A stretch of DNA of 19,278 nucleotides from CAVRTJ01 sp046704825 (GTDB lineage: Bacteria > Acidobacteriota > UBA4820 > DSQY01), in assembly GCA_046704825.1 (NCBI GenBank), contig JBJKRE010000320.1, positions 1-19,278 on the forward strand. Reading direction: 5' to 3'. Both the position numbers and the translations under genes were made by a program. Under the pieces are notes generated by a model. It was not told the origin of the DNA and searched no databases. It was given only the letters and a program-made list of their open reading frames with translations. Positions 8,195 to 14,831 of the stretch are shown here, piece after piece (positions within the stretch are counted from its first letter, which is position 1; each line of letters opens with the position of its first letter).

Positions 8195-8686
8195 ATGGAA
8201 AAGAGCGAAAAGAGTTTCCTCGAACGCCTGGCGGACGCCGTACCCGGACTCTCCGGCTACAGGGCCCGCGAGGACCGCAGGACGACGGACAAACGGCTGA
8301 GGGACTTCCTCGCCGGACGGCTGGACCGGGTACGTGACCGGCTCGACGCTGTAAAGCTGGACCTGACCAACAAGGGAAACCTCGGGGCGCTCAACGACCT
8401 GGGTCTCATCGGGCGACGGCTTCAGACCTCCACCGAAACCCTCCGCTTCGCCACCTACGGCTACTCCGGAATGTTCGACCAGCTGAAGATCAAAGAAGAC
8501 CATCTGGACGCCCTGTACGCCCACGACCTCAAGCTGCTCGACGCAGTTGACGCACTCGATGGCGCCGTGGGCGCCCCCGATCCGTCACCCAAGGCTATCC
8601 TCGCGGCAATCGATGCGCTGGACAAGCTCCTGGCCGACAGAAAAACACTGTGGGACAGGCCGCCGCAGGACGAAGCAGCCGGTTAA
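8195..8686 (+). CDS. Small helical protein of unknown function upstream of the SPFH gene
   Basis: 163 residues from ATG 8195, which has a strong AAGGGAGGG about 5 nt upstream; the frame is open further 5' but without a better start. I do not recognise a named family. The sequence is almost all helical, rich in Leu, Asp, Lys and Arg, with no signal peptide, TM helix or Cys. It opens LERLADAVPGLSGYRARED, then has DRRTTDKRLRDFLAGRLDRV, a long amphipathic helix pair and a hinge at APDPSP near 128. It ends in DKLLADRKTLWDRPP. It is 21 nt from the SPFH gene, so a functional link with that membrane-associated protein is likely. The stop is TAA. Confidence 0.75.
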   Translation: MEKSEKSFLERLADAVPGLSGYRAREDRRTTDKRLRDFLAGRLDRVRDRLDAVKLDLTNKGNLGALNDLGLIGRRLQTSTETLRFATYGYSGMFDQLKIKEDHLDALYAHDLKLLDAVDALDGAVGAPDPSPKAILAAIDALDKLLADRKTLWDRPPQDEAAG

Positions 8687-8707
8687 CGGCGCTCCAGGGA
8701 GGCTCTC

Positions 8708-9856
8708 ATGGCCCAGTACGTAGAAGTCATCGAATGGTTCGACGAATCCGGCAAGGAGATGGTTCACCGCTACCAGATGGGCGGCGAGATCAAGGTGGGC
8801 GCACAGCTGGTCGTTCAGGAAAGCCAGTGGGCCGTCTTCTTCCGCGACGGCAAGGCGCTGGACGTCTTCCCTCCGGGGCGCCACACCCTCACCACCCTCA
8901 ACATCCCGCTTCTGAGCAAGCTCATCAATCTGCCCTTCGGGGGGACATCACCCTTCCGGGCAGACGTATATTTCGTAAACCGGAAGGTGTTCACGGACAT
9001 GAAGTGGGGCACCAAGGAACCCGTCCTGTTCAGGGACACCGAGTTCCAGATGGTCAGGCTGCGGGCCTTCGGCAAGTACGCCACGAAGGTCCGCGAACCC
9101 CAGCTCTTCATCAACACCTTCGTGGGCAGCCGGGGCGCCGAGGGAAGCGACGAAGTGGAGTCCTACACGAAGGACATGATCGTCGCCCGGCTCAACGACG
9201 TCCTGGGTGAGAACCTGAAGACGGTTCTCGACCTCCCCCGCTATTACGACGAGCTTTCGGAAGCCCTCAAGGCCAGGGTCAAGGAAGACTTCAGCAAGTA
9301 CGGCCTCGAGCTGGTGGATTTCTTCATCGGCGCCATCACGCCGCCCGAGGAGGTCCAGAAGGTCATCGACGAAAAGAGCGGCATGGCCGCCGTCGGTAAC
9401 ATGGGCTCGTACATGCAGTTCAAGGCCGCAAAGAGCATGGAGGAGGCGGCCGCGAATCCCTCGGGCAACGGCGCCGCATCGGGCATGGGGCTGGGAGTAG
9501 GGGCCGGCATGGGCATGATGATCCCCGGCATGATCGGGCAGGCCATGCAGCAGGCCGGAGCGGCCGCCGCCGGTGCCGGGGCCGCCCCGAAGGACGCCGG
9601 CACGGCGCTCGTCTGTCAGGCCTGCGGCCAGTCCAACGCCGCGGGCTCCAAGTTCTGCGCAGGATGCGGGAAACCCCTCACCGTGCCGGGGGTCGCCTGT
9701 CCGAAATGCGGGACGCAGAATCCCCAGGGGGCGAAGTTCTGCAACAACTGCGGGCAGTCCCTGGCGCCCCAGGTCGTGACCTGTCAGGCGTGCCAGACCC
9801 CCAACCCGGCGGGCGCCAAGTTCTGCTCCAACTGCGGAAAGCCCATGGGAGAGTAA
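8708..9856 (+). CDS. SPFH-domain protein (YdjI / 'virion core protein' type) with three C-terminal zinc ribbons
   Basis: 382 residues; ATG 8708 has GGGAGG about 6 nt upstream. Residues ~1-235 match the bacterial YdjI-like SPFH (stomatin/prohibitin/flotillin) family. The signs are VIEWFDESGKEMVHRY at the start, QLVVQESQWAVFFRDGKALD, PGRHTLTTLNIPLLSKL, and YGLELVDFFIGAITPPEEV at the end of the fold. A Gly/Met/Ala-rich flexible stretch (~265-298) follows. Three tandem CxxC...CxxC zinc ribbons come next: C303/C306/C317/C320, C331/C334/C345/C348 and C359/C362/C373/C376. Bacillus YdjI works with the PspA-like YdjF at stressed membranes. A similar membrane-microdomain or stress role is inferred here. 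It is the last gene before a strong terminator. Confidence 0.9.
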   Translation: MAQYVEVIEWFDESGKEMVHRYQMGGEIKVGAQLVVQESQWAVFFRDGKALDVFPPGRHTLTTLNIPLLSKLINLPFGGTSPFRADVYFVNRKVFTDMKWGTKEPVLFRDTEFQMVRLRAFGKYATKVREPQLFINTFVGSRGAEGSDEVESYTKDMIVARLNDVLGENLKTVLDLPRYYDELSEALKARVKEDFSKYGLELVDFFIGAITPPEEVQKVIDEKSGMAAVGNMGSYMQFKAAKSMEEAAANPSGNGAASGMGLGVGAGMGMMIPGMIGQAMQQAGAAAAGAGAAPKDAGTALVCQACGQSNAAGSKFCAGCGKPLTVPGVACPKCGTQNPQGAKFCNNCGQSLAPQVVTCQACQTPNPAGAKFCSNCGKPMGE

Positions 9857-9875
9857 CTCCCTGGATGAAAGGGTA

Positions 9876-9915
9876 CACAAAAAGGGGTGGGCGTTCGGCC
9901 CACCCCTTCTTTGTG
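9876..9915 (+). terminator. Strong intrinsic terminator, bidirectional
   Basis: AAGGGGTGGGC (9882-9892) pairs perfectly with GCCCACCCCTT (9898-9908) around loop GTTCG. CACAAA (9876-9881) and TTTGTG (9910-9915) extend the stem past a one-base bulge. T-rich sequence follows on the plus strand and AAAA/TTTT flanks it on the other. It lies between the convergent SPFH and cytochrome genes and can serve both. Confidence 0.88.
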
Positions 9916-9945
9916 CTTTAAGCGCACTCGCTTGAATCGCTGGCG

Positions 9946-10296
9946 TTACTTCTTGTGCGCGTGCGTCTTCATGTACATGGAATCTTTGAACTTGTCCTTG
10001 TGGCAGGAGATGCAGAGCTTTTTGCTCGGCTTGATGATGAGACCGGCCGCTTCGGCCTTCTTGGGGTCTTTCATGATGTTGGGCTTCCAGTAGTCGGCCC
10101 CGTTGCCGTGGCACGTCTCGCACGTAACCGGCGGTTTGAGCTTGGCGTGAGGCGTCTTCACCCAGCTGTTGTACTCGAGCTTGTGGCACATCTTGCAGCG
10201 CTCGGGGCCGACCTTGCCGTGCTCGGCTGCGAACGCCCCCACCGCGAACATCGCCGCAATGGCCACAAGAGCGAGCCCGATCAACGTTTTTCTCAT
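9946..10296 (-). CDS. Small periplasmic tri-heme c-type cytochrome
   Basis: 116 residues from ATG 10296, which has a near-perfect AAGGAGGA about 9 nt upstream. Residues 1-23 form a clear Sec signal peptide (MRKTLIGLAL..., cleavage around AFA-AEHG). The mature part of about 93 residues contains three heme-attachment motifs: CKMCH (34-38), CETCH (59-63) and CISCH (95-99). Non-motif histidines (H50 in WVKTPHAK, H112, H114) are possible distal ligands. The WVKTPHAKL stretch after the first heme resembles the cytochrome c554 and paired-CxxCH families. It probably carries electrons in the periplasm. No oxidoreductase partner is nearby, so the pathway is open. It is convergent with the SPFH gene and shares its terminator. 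The stop is TAA. Confidence 0.93.
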   Translation of the reverse strand: MRKTLIGLALVAIAAMFAVGAFAAEHGKVGPERCKMCHKLEYNSWVKTPHAKLKPPVTCETCHGNGADYWKPNIMKDPKKAEAAGLIIKPSKKLCISCHKDKFKDSMYMKTHAHKK

Positions 10297-10366
10297 GTTC
10301 AGTCTCCTCCTTGAAATCCGTTTGCCGGCGAACGCCAAACCGTAAGGCGCCACCTGATCAGGCCAT

Positions 10367-10394
10367 ATTCTATACCCTTCGGACGGTTTCTGCA
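10367..10394 (-). promoter_or_regulatory. Weak candidate promoter for the cytochrome gene
   Basis: On the minus strand TAGAAT (10372-10367, 5/6 to the -10 consensus) lies about 70 nt before the start codon, inside TATAGAAT. The -35 region is poor, with TGCAGA at 16-nt spacing. A near-palindrome CGTTTGCCGGCGAACG (10319-10334) lies between this -10 and the Shine-Dalgarno and could bind a regulator. Confidence 0.3.
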
Positions 10395-10434
10395 CGGACC
10401 TGCCGCCTTGCGGTGGCCTTCTCTGGGTTTTCCG

Positions 10435-10458
10435 CCCCGTTTTCGGGGTATATACCCC
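10435..10458. promoter_or_regulatory. Perfect 14-bp palindrome overlapping an alternative hairpin
   Basis: GGGGTATATACCCC (10445-10458) is a perfect inverted repeat. Its left GGGG is also the right arm of CCCCG-TTTT-CGGGG (10435-10448), so the two structures are mutually exclusive. It sits in the 288-bp gap between the cytochrome gene and the tRNA promoter. I see no gene in that gap. It could be an operator or an RNA switch element. Confidence 0.35.
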
Positions 10459-10584
10459 ACGCCAGACGCGTCCTGGATTTCGAACGTCGCACGCGGCATG
10501 CGCTGGACGCTCAGCCGTCGAAGGGAAGGGTGCGGACCGCGCGCTCAGATCCTTACCACAGGATTGGTCGGGGCTCCAACCGGC

Positions 10585-10613
10585 TTGACATTCAGCGCCC
10601 GTTTTCCTATAGT
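10585..10613 (+). promoter_or_regulatory. Near-consensus sigma-70 promoter of the initiator tRNA
   Basis: TTGACA (10585-10590), a 17-nt spacer and TATAGT (10608-10613, 5/6) give one of the best promoters in the window. The tRNA starts 11 nt after the -10, so the 5' leader is only a few nucleotides. Confidence 0.85.
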
Positions 10614-10624
10614 GGTCTTCTTGT

Positions 10625-10698
10625 CGCGGGGTGGAGCAGTCCGGTAGCTCGCTGGGCTCATAACCCAGAGGTCGAAGGTTCAAATCCTTCCCCCGCCA
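10625..10698 (+). tRNA. Initiator tRNA-fMet (anticodon CAU)
   Basis: 74 nt fold as a full cloverleaf. The acceptor is CGCGGGG with CCCCGCC. The D arm is GAGC...GCTC, and the anticodon stem is CTGGG/CCCAG around loop CTCATAA (anticodon CAT). The T arm is GAAGG-TTCAAAT-CCTTC and the discriminator is A. Initiator hallmarks are the unpaired first position (C1 against C72) and three consecutive G-C pairs in the anticodon stem. CCA is not encoded (CGA follows), so the 3' end must be added by nucleotidyltransferase. It starts translation with formyl-Met. Confidence 0.97.
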
Positions 10699-10704
10699 CG
10701 AATC

Positions 10705-10740
10705 AAAGACCCGGCCGGCGGCCGGGTCTTTTGCCTTTCT
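10705..10740 (+). terminator. Intrinsic terminator after tRNA-fMet
   Basis: AAAGACCCGGCC (10705-10716) pairs with GGCCGGGTCTTT (10720-10731) around GGC, and then TTGCCTTTCT follows. The stem starts 7 nt after the tRNA. It also lies just past the stop of the leftward transporter gene at 10756 and may act on both transcripts. Confidence 0.88.
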
Positions 10741-10755
10741 CAGGGCGTGCCTACC

Positions 10756-11397
10756 TCAGTGCAGGAAATAGGCCAGCCCGCCCAGTCCCATCAGGATGCC
10801 GCCCAGGACGAGGCGCTCGTTGTGTTCCAGCCAGGGGAAGGTGATCCTGCTGTAGCCCGAGTACCCGACGAAGGCGAGCACGGCCATGGCCACGATGGTG
10901 ATCACGCTCATCAGGACCGCCATGAGCACCAGCGTGGGCCACGACAGGCCGCCCGAGGCGAAGAAAACGGGGATGAGCGTTTCGCACGGAGAGAGGGTCA
11001 TCTCCACGAACAGGGCGCCCGCCGCCACGCGGTCGGCCCGCACGGGATCGTCGGAATGGTCGTGTACGCAGTGCCGGTGTCCCTCACGCCGCCACCCCAT
11101 CACGACGTAGTAGAGCCCGAAGGCCAGAAGTATGGCCGCCGGGACGGGCGTGTGCATGCGCTCAACGTAGCTGTGGATCTCTTTGCCCAGGGCCGCCGCG
11201 ACCAGGCCCACTATGGCCGTGGTCGTGACGTGCCCCAGCCCCGAGACGAGGACGATCTTGAGCATCCTGCCCCGGGTCCAGCGCTGTGCCCTCGCCACGA
11301 GGACGAAAGACAGCCAGTGCGTGGGCAGAAGCGCGTGGACGCCAGCGACTACCAGCGCGCCCAGAAACAGGCTGGAGGTCAAGAGGCCGGGGGTCAC
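10756..11397 (-). CDS. Multi-pass membrane protein, NicO/RcnA- or TauE-like metal/ion transporter
   Basis: 213 residues from GTG 11397. The GTG overlaps the TGA of the upstream mscS-like gene (GTGA), so translation is probably coupled. About six hydrophobic helices are visible. The first helix carries HALLPTHW (21-28), similar in kind to the HX4-5H/D signature in helices of nickel/cobalt transporters, and helix 2 has SGLGHVTTT. A His/Asp-rich cytoplasmic or periplasmic loop, HRHCVHDHSDDP (107-118), is typical of metal-transport loops. LSPCETLIPVFF (136-147) matches the second repeated motif. This suggests export or uptake of a divalent metal, but the family link is from memory. As third gene of the moeA operon it might relate to metal or cofactor supply; that is speculative. 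The stop is TGA. Confidence 0.75.
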   Translation of the reverse strand: MTPGLLTSSLFLGALVVAGVHALLPTHWLSFVLVARAQRWTRGRMLKIVLVSGLGHVTTTAIVGLVAAALGKEIHSYVERMHTPVPAAILLAFGLYYVVMGWRREGHRHCVHDHSDDPVRADRVAAGALFVEMTLSPCETLIPVFFASGGLSWPTLVLMAVLMSVITIVAMAVLAFVGYSGYSRITFPWLEHNERLVLGGILMGLGGLAYFLH

Positions 11398-12323
11398 GCG
11401 TCCGTCCTCTTGACGCCTGCCAGCACTTCGGCCGCGGACGCATCCAGACTCAGAGTGCGCTGGGGGAACGGGATCTCTATGCTGCGGGCGTCGAAGACCT
11501 CCTTGACCCGCTTGCGCAGGAACCGCTCGACCTCCCACTGCCGCAGCGGCTCCACCTTGCCCTGAAGGCGCACGGTGATCGTCGAGTCACCGAGGCCCAT
11601 GACCCCGACCACTTCGGGCGCCTCCATGAAGGCCGGTCCCACGGTCTCGTCGGCCGCCGCCTGCCGGCCCACTTCCGCGAGCGCCTCGAATACCTGGTCC
11701 AGGTCGGCGCTGTAACTCACGCCTACGTCGAGGACCGCGCGCGACCACTGGCGCGTGAGATTCGTGACCGCCGTGATCTGCCCGTTGGGCACGATGTGGA
11801 GGTCGCCGTTGGCCGCCCTGACCTGGGTGGTCCTGAGGTACATGTGCTCCACGAGCCCCGTGAAACTCCCGATCGTCACCACGTCGCCCACCCGGAACTG
11901 GTCCTCCAGAACGATGAAGAGCCCCGTGATGATGTCTCGGACCAGGTACTGGGAGCCGAAGCCGAGGGCCACGCCGGCGATGCCCAGCCCTGCCAGCAGA
12001 GGGCCGATCTGCACGCCGAAATCGTTCAGGACCATGAGCCCGGCGGTGACGTAGATCACCGTGGTCCCCACGCGGCGCAGGATCGTCGTCACCGTGGTCA
12101 CGCGGCGCTCGATCTCGCCCTTGGTCCTCGGTTCCTCGGCCGGCGTACGGGCCTGCACGCGCCTCAGGATGATTCTGAGCAGGCGGTCCAGGAGAAAGGC
12201 GCCGAGGAGGAACAACGCGGCGTGGAAGAGCCGGACGGTGAGCCACGGCCCCCAGGCCTGGAACTTCCAGATGGCCCAGGTGACGGTTTCCTTCGGAAAG
12301 CCTGCGACGAGAAGCGTGAGCAT
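11394..12323 (-). CDS. Small-conductance mechanosensitive channel (MscS family)
   Basis: 309 residues from ATG 12323; AGGAGGT lies 7 nt upstream and overlaps the moeA stop region. Residues ~27-55 and ~85-110 are membrane helices (LFHAALFLLGAFLLDRLLRI; VGTTVIYVTAGLMVLNDFGV). The pore helix has the MscS signature LLAGLGIAGVALGFGSQYLV. The beta domain has DQFRVGDVVTIGSFTGLVEHM, RTTQVRAANGDLHIVPNGQI and NLTRQWSRAVLDVGVSY. The C-terminal alpha/beta domain has STITVRLQGKVEP and ends with EIPFPQRTL, the usual end of the family fold. The channel opens on membrane tension and releases solutes on osmotic downshock. It is 13 nt downstream of moeA and overlaps the next gene by 4 nt, so it is the middle gene of a three-gene operon. 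Confidence 0.95.
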   Translation of the reverse strand: MLTLLVAGFPKETVTWAIWKFQAWGPWLTVRLFHAALFLLGAFLLDRLLRIILRRVQARTPAEEPRTKGEIERRVTTVTTILRRVGTTVIYVTAGLMVLNDFGVQIGPLLAGLGIAGVALGFGSQYLVRDIITGLFIVLEDQFRVGDVVTIGSFTGLVEHMYLRTTQVRAANGDLHIVPNGQITAVTNLTRQWSRAVLDVGVSYSADLDQVFEALAEVGRQAAADETVGPAFMEAPEVVGVMGLGDSTITVRLQGKVEPLRQWEVERFLRKRVKEVFDARSIEIPFPQRTLSLDASAAEVLAGVKRTDA

Positions 12324-12336
12324 GGTCTGGACCTCC

Positions 12337-13530
12337 TCAACCGACGTGCCTGAACCTGAGGCACCTGACGACCGCCCCCGGTTCGAACCGTCCCTCACCG
12401 GCGGGCAGTTCGACCAGTGCGTCCGCCGGTCGCCACGCCGCCAGATCCGCCGACCCCATGTGCCGCACGAGAGCCACGGATCGCCCGTCCTGTGCCAGGC
12501 GGCCCGGCTCGAAGCGGGTCCGCGTCGAAGGGTTTTCCGCCGCTTCGGCCAGCGCGCGTTCGCACCAGCGGACCGTCGGCCTCCCCGCACGGCTCCGCAG
12601 AGCATCTCTGAGGAAGAGCACGGACCCCACGAAGGAACTAACGGGGTTGCCCGGAAGTCCGAAGACGGCCGTCTCGTCCCTGGTGCCGAAGAGGATGGGC
12701 TTTCCGGGCTTCATGGCCACCTTGTGGAAATGGACCGTTACGCCCTCCCGCCTGAGGAACTCGGGCACCAGGTCCCTGTCCCCTACCGACACACCTCCGG
12801 AAAGCACCAGGAAATCGGCCCCCAGGCCCCGGCGGATGGCGGACTGGAGCAGGTCCTCGTCGTCTGGCACGGCCAGGGCCTCGCAGGGCCCGCCGCCCCA
12901 CGCGCGCCAGAGCGACGCCAGCATGGGGCCGTTCGTGTTCACGATCTGCCCCGGCCCCGGCGTGTGCCCCGCCGGGACGAGTTCGGAGCCCGTGGCCAGC
13001 ACGACGCACGAACACCGGCGGCTCACCACGGCCCGGCCGACGCCGAGGGCCGATCCCGTCGCGAGATCCAGGGCGTCCAGACGCCTGCCCGGTTCGAAGA
13101 GGGCGTCGCCCGCCCTGGCGTTTTCTCCCCGGTACCGGATGTTCTCGCCTGCGTCCACGGGCCGCCCGACCCGAACCCAGCCCTCTCCGGCTTCGCAGTC
13201 TTCCACGGGCACCACCGCATCGGCGCCCGGGGGGATGGGCGCGCCGGTCATGATCCTTGCCGCCTGTCCGGCCGCCAGGTCGACCCTGGACACTTCGCCG
13301 GCGACCACCGTGTCGGCCACTGGAAAACGTGCGGGACCGGCCGCGTCCTCCGATCGCAGAGCGTATCCGTCCATGGACGACCGGTCGAACGGGGGGTCGT
13401 CGCGGACGGCCTGCACGGGTTCAATAAGGACCCGGCCTTCGGCGGCTGACCATTCGACGGCTTCGGCATCCGGGCCGGGCACGTGCGCACGGACCCTCTT
13501 GAGGGCTTCATCAACGGTAATGAGGGGCAT
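12337..13530 (-). CDS. moeA: MoeA, molybdopterin molybdenumtransferase
   Basis: 397 residues from ATG 13530 (MPLITVDEAL), the usual MoeA beginning; a GTG 45 nt further 5' (13575) is possible but less likely. The enzyme inserts molybdate into adenylylated molybdopterin to make Mo cofactor. Motifs in order: PPFDRSSMDGYAL (47-58), IMTGAPIPPGADAVVPVED (93-111), ENIRYRGE (129-136), NTNGPML (198-204), the MoCF-binding SGGVSVGDRD (244-253), MKPGKPILFG (273-282) and LPGNPVSS (292-299). The C-terminal beta domain is complete. No other moa/mob gene is in the window. It leads an operon with mscS-like and NicO-like genes. The stop is TGA. Confidence 0.97.
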   Translation of the reverse strand: MPLITVDEALKRVRAHVPGPDAEAVEWSAAEGRVLIEPVQAVRDDPPFDRSSMDGYALRSEDAAGPARFPVADTVVAGEVSRVDLAAGQAARIMTGAPIPPGADAVVPVEDCEAGEGWVRVGRPVDAGENIRYRGENARAGDALFEPGRRLDALDLATGSALGVGRAVVSRRCSCVVLATGSELVPAGHTPGPGQIVNTNGPMLASLWRAWGGGPCEALAVPDDEDLLQSAIRRGLGADFLVLSGGVSVGDRDLVPEFLRREGVTVHFHKVAMKPGKPILFGTRDETAVFGLPGNPVSSFVGSVLFLRDALRSRAGRPTVRWCERALAEAAENPSTRTRFEPGRLAQDGRSVALVRHMGSADLAAWRPADALVELPAGEGRFEPGAVVRCLRFRHVG

Positions 13531-13632
13531 TCCTTCGCTCTCCACTGTAGGTCCTGCTCCGGTGTCCAGCGCCACTGAGTGTGAAGCCCAAGTCTACCAG
13601 AAGGAGGCGCAGCGGGTGGAGAGGGGGCTTTG

Positions 13633-13839
13633 TTTCGGATTTGGGAATTGGGATTTCGGATTTCGAATTTGAAAGACGGCAGGGGACGGGCCTTTGCAGC
13701 AGGAACGAACAGAGAGGACGGGAGGAAGGGAGCAAAGGCGGGCGATAAGGAAGGGCTAAAGGGAAGAAAGGCGGAAGTGGACGACGGCTGGGGGAGGGCC
13801 TTCGAAGGTCCACCTCCCGACTTGATCACTCGATCACTC
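13633..13839. repeat. Intergenic repeat island B (inverted partner of island C)
   Basis: It lies between moeA and the end of lipA. It starts with six heptads at 13633-13674 (TTTCGGA, TTTGGGA, ATTGGGA, TTTCGGA, TTTCGAA, TTTGAAA). A unique module of about 100 bp follows (13668-13779), including GCAGCAGGAACGAACAGAG and GGCGGGCGATAAGGAAGGGC. Then comes a palindrome-like GGGCCTTCGAAGGTCC (about 13797-13812) and two perfect octads GATCACTC (13824-13839). The middle module matches the reverse complement of 15021-15123 with about six differences over ~85 bases by eye. No gene is supported here. Confidence 0.8.
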
Positions 13840-13845
13840 GGTCCC

Positions 13846-13861
13846 TGCGCCGACAGGCGCA
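13846..13861 (-). terminator. Short GC hairpin after lipA (possible terminator)
   Basis: TGCGCC and GGCGCA pair around a 4-nt loop, 17 nt after the lipA TGA stop on the minus strand. There is no T-tract, so it is weak as an intrinsic terminator. Confidence 0.3.
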
Positions 13862-13877
13862 CCGATCGCCCATCGAG

Positions 13878-14735
13878 TCAGTGCTCGGCGAAGCTCCCTG
13901 CGTGGTAGGAACTGCGAACCAGGGGACCCGCCAGGACGGCGGGGATGCCGGCGGCCTTGGCCTCCGCCCTGAACTCCGCGAATTCTTCGGGGCTGTAGTA
14001 GCGGACGACGGGATGGTGCTTCCGGGTGGGCTGGAGCTACTGGCCCAGCGTGAGGCGCTGGATGCCCGCATCGGCCAGATCGTGGAAGGCCTGGACCAGT
14101 TCCTCCCGCATCTCCCCGAGTCCGACCATGAGACCGCTCTTTGTCGGGATGTCCGGGGCGAGTTCGCGGGCCTTCCGAAGGACGGAGAGTGAACGCCGGT
14201 AGGTCGCCCTGGCCCTTATCCTGGGCGTGAGGCGCTCTACCGTCTCCAGGTTGTGGTTGAACACGTCCGGGCGGGCCTCGAGCACCGTCTTCAGGCACTC
14301 CTCGCGCCCGCTGAAATCGGGCGTGAGCACCTCGACGCGGGAGCCTTCGATCCGGTTCTTGACCGCACGGATGGTCCGGGCGAACGTGCCGGCACCCTCG
14401 TCGGGGAGGTCGTCCCTGGCTACCGACGTGACAACGATGAAGCGGAGCTTCATCTTCTCGGCCGCGTCGGCCACGCGGGCGGGTTCGGCGAGGTCCTCCG
14501 CCAGGGGGCGGCCGGTGGTGATGTCGCAGAACCGGCAGGCACGCGTGCAGATGTCGCCCAGGATCATGAAGGTGGCCGTGCCCTCGGCGAAGCACGTCCC
14601 CTTGTTGGGACAGCGGGCCGAGGTGCACACGGTGTGCAGGTTGTGGGTCGCGATCGTGTTCAGCACGTCGCTCGCCTTTTCACCGACCGCGAGCCGGTTG
14701 ATCTTGAACCAGGCCGGTTTCCTCTCTAGAGCCAT
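13878..14735 (-). pseudogene. lipA: Lipoyl synthase gene lipA interrupted by an in-frame amber codon
   Basis: From ATG 14735 (GGAGGAAGG directly upstream) to TGA 13878 the frame reads as a complete 285-residue LipA, apart from TAG at codon 233 (14039-14037). LipA uses two [4Fe-4S] clusters and SAM to insert sulfur at C6 and C8 of protein-bound octanoyl groups. Present before the TAG: the auxiliary-cluster motif CTSARCPNKGTC (C37, C42, C48) and the radical-SAM motif CTRACRFC (C63, C67, C70). The TAG stands where homologues have Tyr in GQYLQP: GQ-TAG-LQPTRKHHPVVRYYSP. After it, GPLVRSSYHAG (271-281) keeps the RSSY motif, whose Ser ligates the auxiliary cluster. Truncation would give 232 residues without that ligand, probably inactive. 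Everything else looks intact, so options are a recent nonsense mutation, readthrough or suppression, or a sequence error. It sits between inverted islands B and C. Confidence 0.85.
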
Positions 14736-14752
14736 CCTTCCTCCGGTGAAGT

Positions 14753-14781
14753 ACGATAACGCCCCCCCACGAGATTAGCAA
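14753..14781 (-). promoter_or_regulatory. Candidate sigma-70 promoter of lipA
   Basis: On the minus strand TTGCTA (14781-14776) is followed after exactly 17 nt by TATCGT (14758-14753). Each matches 4/6. The start point would fall around 14746, giving a very short leader that just includes the Shine-Dalgarno. Confidence 0.45.
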
Positions 14782-14831
14782 GGATTCTCCCCGGCCCCTT
14801 ATTCCAGCCCTGGCGCCTGGGCGCCCGGGCT

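Noticed and set aside
14037..14039. Pyrrolysine codon in lipA
   Set aside because: Homologues have Tyr here, pyrrolysine is known mainly from methylamine methyltransferases, and no pyl gene or CUA tRNA is visible in this window.
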